A stretch of DNA of 64,000 bases. Source: Gammaproteobacteria bacterium. GTDB taxonomy: Bacteria; Pseudomonadota; Gammaproteobacteria; Eutrophobiales; Eutrophobiaceae. Position numbers and translations under genes: made by a program. Below the pieces are notes generated by a model. It was not told the DNA's origin and searched no databases. It worked only from the letters and a program-made list of their open reading frames with translations. The stretch lies in NCBI GenBank assembly GCA_016193395.1, contig JACPSH010000025.1, positions 94,751 to 158,750 of the forward strand. Reading direction: 5' to 3'. Each line of letters begins with the position of its first letter. The stretch's first letter is position 1. This document shows positions 49,216-54,775 of this stretch, in pieces.

Positions 49216-49974
49216 TCAGCGTTTCTCGATCCAGATCAGGCTCGCCATCCGGCCAGTGCGTCCGTCCCGGCGATAAGAATAGAACAAATTCCTTTCCAGG
49301 AAGGTGCAACGGCCGTCGGCGTGGATCTCGTGCAGGCCGCAGTCCCGCAACTGGCAACGCAGGATACGGCCAAGATCGGCGCGCCAGGCTGATCGCCCGG
49401 TGGGAACGAAAGCCTCTTCAGCGTCGGGCGCGGCCCGCAGGCATGCGTCGCGCACATCGTCGTGTACGTCATAACGGGCGGCGCTGATATGCGGGCCGAT
49501 CCATGCCAGCAGCTCCGGTGGGGAATGGCCGAAACTGTGCAGGGCGTTGCGCGCGATGTTGGAGGCCAGCCCGCGCCATCCGATGTGAACCGCCGCCACC
49601 TCGGTCCCCGCGCGATCCGCAAGGAGGAGCGGTATGCAGTCCGCCGTCAAAACGCCGCAGGCCAGCCCGGGACGACGCGTGTATGCGGCATCGGCTTCCG
49701 CGTTCAAAGCTCCCTGCCCCGCATCGACAAGCCGTGAACCGTGGGATTGTTTCAGCCACGCGGGTTCCTGTCCCAGCCCGAGCTGCGCCGCCAGTCCGCG
49801 CCGGTTTTCCCGGACGGTCTGCTCCGCGTCACCAACGTGCAGCGCAAGGTTGAATGAATCGAACGGCGCGCCGCTCGCCCCGCCGCGCCGCGACGTGATC
49901 CCCGCGCGGATCCCCGGCGGGGCTGGCCACTGCGCCGCGAGCCACCACGCCGGTTGTTCAGGGTTCATCGGCAA
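49216..49974 (-). CDS. pgeF: PgeF/YfiH-family protein (laccase-domain purine nucleosidase or peptidoglycan editing factor)
   Basis: A 252-residue protein of the YfiH (DUF152) family. Metal-ligand motifs: GVLTADCIPLLLAD with the conserved Cys, VAAVHIGWRGLASNIARNAL with the His, and the N-terminal KQSHGSRLVDA with another His. E. coli PgeF (YfiH) removes wrongly incorporated L-Ser from peptidoglycan precursors; relatives show purine nucleoside phosphorylase or oxidase activity. Overlap of 17 bp with rluD is the usual rluD-pgeF arrangement, with clpB downstream. Confidence 0.93.
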   Translation of the reverse strand: MPMNPEQPAWWLAAQWPAPPGIRAGITSRRGGASGAPFDSFNLALHVGDAEQTVRENRRGLAAQLGLGQEPAWLKQSHGSRLVDAGQGALNAEADAAYTRRPGLACGVLTADCIPLLLADRAGTEVAAVHIGWRGLASNIARNALHSFGHSPPELLAWIGPHISAARYDVHDDVRDACLRAAPDAEEAFVPTGRSAWRADLGRILRCQLRDCGLHEIHADGRCTFLERNLFYSYRRDGRTGRMASLIWIEKR

Positions 49975-50905
49975 GCAGCTTCAGGAGCGTCTGCATGTCG
50001 AATGGCGGCGGAGCGCTCCATTTCATCTCCTTTCCCGTTTCGGGATGCGCGAGCGACAGGTCGCTGGCGTGCAGCGCCTGCCGGGGGAAAGCGCGCAGGG
50101 CTTCGCGCAGCGTGTCGGACAGATTCTTGGGGGCCGGCTGCTGGCCGCCGTAAACACGGTCACCGACGACGGGATGCCGGATATGCGCGAGATGGACGCG
50201 GATCTGATGAGTGCGCCCGGTCTCGAGAATCACCTGCAGGTAGCTGTGGGCGCGGAATCGCTGCAGTATCCGGTAATGGGTGACCGCCGGCCTTCCGGCC
50301 GGGGCGACCGCCATGCGTTTGCGATCGATGCGGTGACGGCCGATCGGCGCGTCGATACGTCCTCCCGCGGCAAAAGTCCCGATGACAATGGCGCGGTATT
50401 CCCTCCTGACCTTCCGATCCTTCAGGCGCCGCACCAGCCAGGTGTGCGCGGGCAGGGTCCGGGCGATCACCATGATTCCCGACGTGTCCTTGTCCAGACG
50501 CTGCACGATCCCCGCGCGCGGCACGCCCTGCAGTTCCGGGGCGTGGTGCAGCAGGGCATTCATGAGCGTGCGATCGGGGTTGCCGGCGCCGGGGTGCACC
50601 ACCAATCCGGCCGGCTTGTTGACGACGATGATGGCGCGATCTTCGTAGAGCACGTCGAGCGGGATGTCCTGTCCCACGCTGCCCGCCTGCGGGGGCTCTC
50701 CGGCACATTCCAGGATGATGTGTTCGCCTGCGCGCACCGGGTCGCGCTGACGCCGCGCGCCACCGTCGACGGTGACCCGCCCACCGCGGATCCAGGACTG
50801 GAGTCGGGCACGTGAATACTCCGGGCAGAGTAACGCCAGCGCCTGGTCGAGGCGCTTCCCGCCCAGTTCAGGCGGAACGACGAAGGTCGGTTTTTGCATG
50901 GGCAT
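49958..50905 (-). CDS. rluD: 23S rRNA pseudouridine synthase RluD
   Basis: Makes pseudouridines 1911, 1915 and 1917 in helix 69 of 23S rRNA. Start ATG 50905 (MPMQKPTFVVP, 315 residues); ATG 50899 is possible, and the frame upstream has no family match. N-terminal S4 domain (GGKRLDQALALLCPEYSRARLQSWIRGGRVTVDG), catalytic Asp in GIVQRLDKDTSGIMVIART, then TGRTHQIRVHLAHIRHPVVGDRVYGG and the terminal RQALHASDLSLAHPETGKEM. Divergent from bamD with 90 bp between starts, the conserved gammaproteobacterial arrangement. Confidence 0.96.
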   Translation of the reverse strand: MPMQKPTFVVPPELGGKRLDQALALLCPEYSRARLQSWIRGGRVTVDGGARRQRDPVRAGEHIILECAGEPPQAGSVGQDIPLDVLYEDRAIIVVNKPAGLVVHPGAGNPDRTLMNALLHHAPELQGVPRAGIVQRLDKDTSGIMVIARTLPAHTWLVRRLKDRKVRREYRAIVIGTFAAGGRIDAPIGRHRIDRKRMAVAPAGRPAVTHYRILQRFRAHSYLQVILETGRTHQIRVHLAHIRHPVVGDRVYGGQQPAPKNLSDTLREALRAFPRQALHASDLSLAHPETGKEMKWSAPPPFDMQTLLKLLADEP

Positions 50906-50995
50906 GAACCGGGGGGCGTGCGGCGGGCGTAAAGTCGTTACGAGCATGGTACAGGCGTTTTACCGGGGCGGGTGCCTTGGTATAGGCTGTCCGGC

Positions 50996-51766
50996 ATGCG
51001 CATTCTTCTCATTATTATTGCCCTGCTCGCGGCGGGTTGTGCCTTCCTCAAGGGCGACAAGGAAGACGAGGCGAAGAACTGGACCGTGGAACGTCTCTAT
51101 TCCGAGGCCAAGGGCGCGCTGGAGAGCAGCAATTATGCCAAGGCCGTACAGTATTACGAGTTCCTCGAAACGCGCTTTCCGTTCGGGGTCTACGGCCAGC
51201 AATCGCTCCTGGATCTCGCCTATGTCTATTACAAGACCGAGGACTTTGATTCCTCGATATCGGCCTGTGACCGGTTCATCCGTCTGTACCCTCAAAACCC
51301 CCATGTCGATTATGCGTACTACCTGAAGGGCCTCGGCAACTTCAACCGCGGCAGGGGATTCACGGAGCGTTACCTGCCCATCGACCTCTCGCAACGCGAT
51401 ACCGGGGCATCCATGCAGTCGTTCCAGGATTTCTCCGAGTTGCTCGCCAAGTTTCCGGACAGCCCATACCGCGAAGACACGGGAAAACGGATGGTCTATC
51501 TGCGCAACATCCTGGCGCAGAACGAAGTCAACGTGGCCAATTACTACATGCGGCGCGGCGCATACGTGGCGGCAGCCAACCGCGCCCGCTACGTCGTCGA
51601 GAATTATCCCCGCACACCGGCCATGCCGGACGCGCTGGTGCTGATGGTGAAGGCCTACAAGGTGATGGAGATGGACGATCTCGCCAACGACGCGTTGCGC
51701 GTGCTGGAACTGAACTACCCCAATCACCCCGGTATCGCCGAGATCCAGAGAATCGAGGTCAACTGA
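50996..51766 (+). CDS. bamD: Outer membrane assembly lipoprotein BamD
   Basis: Essential lipoprotein of the BAM complex that inserts beta-barrel proteins. 256 residues from ATG 50996 (MRILLIIIALLAAGC); the lipobox Cys is at residue 15. The rest is five TPR-like helical repeats, e.g. YSEAKGALESSNYAKAVQYYEFLETRFPFGVYGQQSLLDLAYVYYK and FIRLYPQNPHVDYAYYLKGLGNFNRGRGF. The substrate-binding N-terminal half is complete. Downstream the integron-like region begins. Confidence 0.96.
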   Translation: MRILLIIIALLAAGCAFLKGDKEDEAKNWTVERLYSEAKGALESSNYAKAVQYYEFLETRFPFGVYGQQSLLDLAYVYYKTEDFDSSISACDRFIRLYPQNPHVDYAYYLKGLGNFNRGRGFTERYLPIDLSQRDTGASMQSFQDFSELLAKFPDSPYREDTGKRMVYLRNILAQNEVNVANYYMRRGAYVAAANRARYVVENYPRTPAMPDALVLMVKAYKVMEMDDLANDALRVLELNYPNHPGIAEIQRIEVN

Positions 51767-51840
51767 CGCAGCGTTCCGCCGGGTGTCTTCCGCACTTGTC
51801 TCGGATAGTTTAATCTCGGCGTCGCCGGACGGCTGATCTC

Positions 51841-51951
51841 CGTTAACGAGTCTGTAGAAAAACCCCGGCATCGACCAGAGTGGATCGATTGATGCCAGGT
51901 CAGAGAAAAGCGCTTCACCGCGTCCGCTCGATTGTGTTGTTCGGCGTCATC
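51841..51951 (-). other. attC3, recombination site of cassette 3 (left border less certain)
   Basis: The minus-strand R'' end GATGACGCCGAAC (51951-51939) is the perfect 13-nt complement of the cassette-3 start at 52530-52518. Within the site a stem forms between CCTGGCATC and GATGCCGGGG. A GTTAACG at 51847-51841 is a possible 3' core, giving a site of about 111 bp, inside the usual attC size range, but its consensus match is imperfect. The DNA from 51767 to 51840, after bamD, shows nothing else recognisable. Confidence 0.6.
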
Positions 51952-51956
51952 ATCTA

Positions 51957-52247
51957 CTACAACCCTGGACCAGTTCCACGGCTTGCATGCCAAAACGCAA
52001 AAATGACTATCTTGCCGGGCCGCTCCTCATAGTAGACGTAGTATCGGATTCTCGACAGGTAAACCCGCCGTAGTTCTGGGTAGCGAAGCGATCGCGATTT
52101 CGCCCCGATGCTCGGCTGGCGGGATAGAAGCTCTTTCGCCTCCTGAAAATCGAGACGGAGCGCATCTGGAGCGGCCGGGCGATTCTTCACCCACCAGCGT
52201 GCGGCTGCCTCGATCTGCGCGACGGCCCGTGGGGTTACTTCAAACTT
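51957..52247 (-). pseudogene. ParE/RelE-family toxin with a lost start codon (cassette 3)
   Basis: Reading the minus strand from 52247 gives an unbroken ParE-like protein of 96 residues beginning K-F-E-V-T-P-R-A-V-A-Q-I-E-A-A-A-R-W-W-V-K-N-R, with the toxin core LRRVYLSRIRYYVYYEERPGKIVIFAFWHASRG. No start codon precedes it: the codon before AAG is TAG. Restoring one T (GCTAGAAG to GCTATGAAG) would create ATG in exactly the right frame, 15 bp after the antitoxin stop. The only in-frame start left is GTG 52190, which would drop the N-terminal helix. The likely state is an inactivated toxin; a sequence error is the alternative. Confidence 0.8.
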
Positions 52248-52259
52248 CTAGCGCCTCGC

Positions 52260-52481
52260 TCAAGAAATGCGGCGCAACCTTTCAATGACTTCATCCGCAG
52301 AGATGGTCTCTCCGCGAGCAGCCTCAGCAAGGGACTCCTGAAGCTCCGTTTCCAGTTCAGGTGGAACTTCGAATGTTTCGTCAGCGTCTCGGGCGAGGAT
52401 AGTAACGACAGTGCCATCGGGGAGAGGGTCCCCCTCAACGACAACTTTGCCTCCAACTACGATTCCGCTGGTTAGTTGCAT
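52260..52481 (-). CDS. Antitoxin partner of the damaged ParE-like toxin (cassette 3)
   Basis: A 73-residue acidic protein: MQLTSGIVVGGKVVVEGDPLPDGTVVTILARDADETFEVPPELETELQESLAEAARGETISADEVIERLRRIS. The N-terminal half is a small beta-rich putative DNA-binding part. The C-terminal ETISADEVIERLR tail is the kind that wraps a ParE/RelE toxin. I cannot assign a specific antitoxin family by name. ATG 52493 (MISAMQ) is an alternative start that sits directly after GAGGAG. It lies 12 bp upstream of the toxin frame in the antitoxin-first order. Confidence 0.7.
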   Translation of the reverse strand: MQLTSGIVVGGKVVVEGDPLPDGTVVTILARDADETFEVPPELETELQESLAEAARGETISADEVIERLRRIS

Positions 52482-52517
52482 GGCCGAAATCATACTCCTC
52501 GGTTTGAACCTGTGCAC

Positions 52518-52584
52518 GATGACGCCGAACGTTCCGCTTGAAGCGCGCGGTCACGCGTCGCTTCGAAGCGATTGTTAGGTGCGC
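52518..52584 (-). other. attC2, recombination site of cassette 2
   Basis: Minus strand: R'' GCGCACCTAAC (52584-52574), L'' around TCGCTTCGAAGCG, L' around CGCTTCAAGCGGA, R' GTTCGGC (52530-52524). L'' and L' pair with two single-base bulges, the asymmetry that integrases use to pick the strand. R'' is the perfect 11-nt complement of the cassette-2 start at 53183-53173. The 3' core has C where the consensus GTTRRRY has a purine. Confidence 0.75.
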
Positions 52585-52628
52585 CTCTGCGGAATATGAT
52601 ATTTCGTGACGGCACTCGCGGAGGACAT

Positions 52629-52868
52629 ATGAGCAGCGCTACTTTCGGCAAGGTTCGTTCCGAGGCATTGACGCTTTCTGAAGCAGAACGCGCAGAACTG
52701 GCGCACGAGCTGGTCGCGAGCCTTGATGCTCCAAGCGACGCTGATGCCGCGGATGCCTGGGACAAAGAGATTCTGCGTCGTCTGGCGGAGATCGACGCCG
52801 GCACTGCAAAGCTCATCGACCGCGAAACGTTTCGCCGACGACTCCAGGACCGACTCGGCCATCGGTAG
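52629..52868 (+). CDS. Addiction-module antitoxin (cassette 2, reverse orientation)
   Basis: A 79-residue protein from ATG 52629, with GGAGGA just upstream: MSSATFGKVRSEALTLSEAERAELAHELVASLDAPSDADAADAWDKEILRRLAEIDAGTAKLIDRETFRRRLQDRLGHR. The L-T-x-x-E-R-A-E-L-A-x-E-L-x-x-S-L-D pattern and the W-x-x-E-I-x-R-R-x-x-E-I-D-x-G segment match the putative addiction-module component family that pairs with RelE/ParE toxins. Its stop overlaps the toxin start by 1 bp. Within its cassette the pair is transcribed against the array direction, so it must use its own promoter. Confidence 0.85.
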   Translation: MSSATFGKVRSEALTLSEAERAELAHELVASLDAPSDADAADAWDKEILRRLAEIDAGTAKLIDRETFRRRLQDRLGHR

Positions 52869-53182
52869 TGCGTCGTATTCGAATCCTTGAGGCGGCCGCC
52901 GAAGAAGCTATAGCGGCCGCTGATTGGTACGAGCGGGAGCGCCCCGGCCTTGGCGTCGAATTTGGTCAAGCTGTAAATACCGCGCTCGACCTTCTCGAAG
53001 ACGAAATCGTTCCTCTTGCCACAGTCTCTGGCGAGGCAAGCAAGAGAGGCGCCAAACGTCTCGTTCTGAAACGATTTCCGTATGACGTCGTCGTGCGGGA
53101 ACTGCCCGATGAAACTGTCGTTGTCGCTATAGCTCACCATTCCAGACGCCCAGGATATTGGCGCGACCGTCTGCGCACCTAA
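52868..53182 (+). CDS. RelE/ParE-family toxin (cassette 2, apparently intact)
   Basis: A 104-residue toxin from GTG 52868: MRRIRILEAAAEEAIAAADWYERERPGLGVEFGQAVNTALDLLED, then GAKRLVLKRFPYDVVVRELPDETVVVAIAHHSRRPGYWRDRL. The helix-helix-sheet layout with R-F-P-Y and V-A-I-A-H-x-x-R-x-P-x-Y-W motifs is typical of ParE toxins encoded with this antitoxin family. No stop or frameshift interrupts it, unlike the other two toxins in the array. Its stop codon overlaps the start of the attC1 3' core. Confidence 0.88.
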   Translation: MRRIRILEAAAEEAIAAADWYERERPGLGVEFGQAVNTALDLLEDEIVPLATVSGEASKRGAKRLVLKRFPYDVVVRELPDETVVVAIAHHSRRPGYWRDRLRT

Positions 53183-53239
53183 CGGCGCGCATCAGGCGCG
53201 CGCGTCAGCGCGTCGCCCTGGATGCGCTTGTAAGATTCC
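53173..53239 (-). other. attC1, recombination site of cassette 1
   Basis: Minus strand: R'' GGAATCTTAC (53239-53230), L'' about GCGCATCCAGGGCG, L' about CGCCTGATGCGC, R' GTTAGGT (53183-53177), a perfect GTTRRRY core. L'' and L' pair with bulged bases. R'' resembles the complement of the attI-side core GTTAGATCC, with the 7-mer ATCTTAC versus ATCTAAC. The site is 67 bp, within the normal attC range. Confidence 0.75.
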
Positions 53240-53242
53240 GAT

Positions 53243-53515
53243 TTAGGCAACATCGACAAGAGCTCTAGGGTTCTTCTGCGCGATGAGGAGCAGCGTACGG
53301 GCCGCACCTGAAGGAGCGCGCCGACCTTGCTCCCATTCCTGAAGAGTGCGCACAGACACGCCGAGAAGCTGTGCAAATCGAGACTGAGAAAGCCCGGTCC
53401 GCTCCCGGATGGAAGTGACTGAGGGGATAGTGATGACGCGACCGTGCTCGCCACGCTTGATCTCCCGCAGACCTTCCAGAATTTCCAATCCGATATTTCG
53501 CTTTACCTTAGCCAT
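53243..53515 (-). CDS. higA: HigA-like antitoxin, XRE-family helix-turn-helix (cassette 1)
   Basis: A 90-residue protein with an N-terminal tail (MAKVKRNIGLEILEGLREIKRGE) and a helix-turn-helix (IRERTGLSQSRFAQLLGVSVRTLQEWEQGRRAPSGAARTLLLIAQKNPRAL) of the XRE type used by HigA antitoxins. Its start overlaps the toxin 3' end by 8 bp, in the toxin-first HigBA order. It probably represses the promoter at 53826-53853. The gene is intact although the toxin carries an amber codon. Confidence 0.88.
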   Translation of the reverse strand: MAKVKRNIGLEILEGLREIKRGEHGRVITIPSVTSIRERTGLSQSRFAQLLGVSVRTLQEWEQGRRAPSGAARTLLLIAQKNPRALVDVA

Positions 53516-53819
53516 CTACTTCCTCCTTAATCTTGCGGAGAACATGCGCCGGAATCGTTCCTTCCTCGTTTTTGGCGTAAACGGTCAACATGAAGATGAC
53601 GTCCTCACGTGTTTTGGCGTAATAGATGATCCGTATGCCGCCCCGTTTGCCGCGACCGGGTTGGGACCAGCGTAGTTTTCGGACGCCGCCAGAACCCGGG
53701 ACAATGGCGCCACGCTCTGGGTTCGCAATCAGGACCTCTTGCACCTTCACCTATTCGTCATCTGGGAGGTAGCTCTCGCGGAGCCTCGAGAACAGCTTCG
53801 TTTCGACGAAGCTGAGCAT
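53508..53819 (-). pseudogene. higB: HigB/RelE-family toxin interrupted by an in-frame amber codon (cassette 1)
   Basis: From ATG 53819 the minus strand reads M-L-S-F-V-E-T-K-L-F-S-R-L-R-E-S-Y-L-P-D-D-E, then TAG (53753-53751), then in the same frame V-K-V-Q-E-V-L-I-A-N-P-E-R-G-A-I-V-P-G-S-G-G-V-R-K-L-R-W and on to GRGKRGGIRIIYYAKTREDVIFMLTVYAKNEEGTIPAHVLRKIKEEV. Toxins of this family have Tyr after L-P-D-D-E, so TAC or TAT to TAG is the simplest explanation. Restart at GTG 53750 would lose the first 23 residues. Probably an inactivated toxin; a sequencing error is the alternative. Confidence 0.85.
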
Positions 53820-53825
53820 CGGGAC

Positions 53826-53853
53826 ATTATACGGCAATGACGTATAGCGTCAA
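53826..53853 (-). promoter_or_regulatory. Promoter and probable operator of the higBA cassette
   Basis: Minus strand: -35 TTGACG (53853-53848), 16-bp spacer, -10 TATAAT (53831-53826), seven bases before the toxin ATG. The spacer and -10 hold an inverted repeat, ATACG-N7-CGTAT, a likely HigA binding site. The promoter lies inside the cassette, directly after the attI-like core. Confidence 0.7.
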
Positions 53854-53856
53854 TCT

Positions 53857-53865
53857 GGATCTAAC
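53857..53865 (-). other. attI-like core site
   Basis: Minus-strand GTTAGATCC contains a perfect GTTRRRY core (GTTAGAT), 126 bp from the start of the integrase pseudogene and on the side where attI sites lie relative to intI. The crossover would fall between the G at 53865 and the T at 53864. The accessory integrase-binding repeats of attI are not recognisable by eye. Confidence 0.6.
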
Positions 53866-53973
53866 TTAAAGTAGTGAGCCTAAAAACGGGGGGAGAAAAC
53901 GTAATTGGGCGGGCATAAAAAATGGATTTACGTAATATCAAAGACATAGTATTTTTTTAGCCTGCAGTCCACC

Positions 53974-53991
53974 GATTGCAAGGAGGCAATC
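53974..53991 (+). promoter_or_regulatory. Hairpin presenting the ribosome binding site of the integrase pseudogene
   Basis: GATTGC (53974-53979) and GCAATC (53986-53991) form a perfect 6-bp stem whose 6-nt loop is AAGGAG, the ribosome binding sequence. The ATG follows immediately. The arrangement leaves the site single-stranded in the loop but places the start next to the stem. Confidence 0.55.
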
Positions 53992-54766
53992 ATGAACAAG
54001 CCAAGACTGATGGACCAGGTGCGCGATGCCATCCGTACCCGCCACTACAGCATCCGCACGGAAGAGGCCTACCTGCAGTGGATAAAGCGCTACATTCTGT
54101 TTCATGACAAGAAACATCCTGCCGACATGGGCGAGGCGGAAATCTCTGCCTTTCTGACTGCTCTTGCCGTCGAGAAGCATGTCGCAGCATCGACGCAGAA
54201 TCAAGCGCTGTCCGCCGTCCTTTTTCTGTACCGGGACGTGCTGGAGCGCGAATTGGAATGGATGGACGGGATCGTGCGCGCAAAACGTCCCGAGCGCCTG
54301 CCAGTCGTACTGTCGCAATCTGAGGCGCAGCGCCTTTTGTCATCATCTGCGCAAGGTGAAGAGTCTGCACGAACAGGATCTCGCAAACGGTTTTGGGCGC
54401 GTCTTTCTCCCGGATGCCCTCGGGCGCAAATATCCAAACGCTGATCGGGAATGGTGTTGGCAGTACGTATTTCCATCGTCAAATATTTCAAAGGATCCCC
54501 GCTCCGGAATATGGCGACGCCACCACGTGCACGACGGCAATCTTTCGAGGGCGCTCAAACAGGCGGCCAGGAAGTGCAACATCCAGAAGCGCGTCAGCGC
54601 CCATGTGCTGCGCCACAGCTTCGCGACGCACCTGCTCGAGAATGGCTATGACATTCGCACGGTGCAGGAATTGCTCGGTCACAGGGACGTCAAGACCACG
54701 ATGATCTACACGCACGTACTGAACAAGGGAGGCAGGGGCGTGCGCAGCCCGCTGGACCGGAAGTGA
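53992..54766 (+). pseudogene. intI: Integron integrase (IntI-type tyrosine recombinase) with internal deletion and frameshift
   Basis: The first part (53992 to about 54342) encodes the SAM-like DNA-binding domain MNKPRLMDQVRDAIRTRHYSIRTEEAYLQWIKRYILFH, ending at [12 protein letters not shown]. The reading then continues one frame over from about 54344 with [62 protein letters not shown], the patch that marks integron integrases, and the catalytic [40 protein letters not shown] with the final Tyr. By comparison with IntI1 about 60 codons are missing, including the box I catalytic Arg. It cannot be active as encoded. Confidence 0.92.
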
Positions 54767-54775
54767 GCGCCCGGA

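Larger units (their letters stand above)
51841..54766 (-). mobile_element. Small decayed chromosomal integron with three toxin-antitoxin cassettes
   Basis: Read leftward on the minus strand: integron-integrase pseudogene (53992-54766, divergent), attI-like core GTTAGATCC (53865-53857), cassette 1 (53183-53864, higBA), attC1 (53173-53239), cassette 2 (52530-53182, addiction-module pair in reverse orientation), attC2 (52518-52584), cassette 3 (about 51847-52529, antitoxin plus ParE), attC3 (about 51841-51951). Cassette 2 starts GTTAGGTGCGC and its attC starts with the exact reverse complement. Cassette 3 starts GTTCGGCGTCATC and its attC starts with the exact reverse complement. For cassette 1 the core 7-mer matches with one mismatch. 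Self-complementary ends are diagnostic of integron cassettes. The integrase is inactivated, so the array is probably frozen unless another integrase acts in trans. Confidence 0.82.

Noticed and set aside
52490..53140. A 216-residue minus-strand frame across cassette 2
   Set aside because: Antisense to an identifiable antitoxin-toxin pair, and rich in Ser and Arg as shadow frames are.
53992..54766. Calling the recombinase a phage or XerC/XerD-type integrase
   Set aside because: The segment [13 protein letters not shown]...DPRSG-WRRHH is the patch specific to integron integrases, and attC-like sites lie on the expected side.
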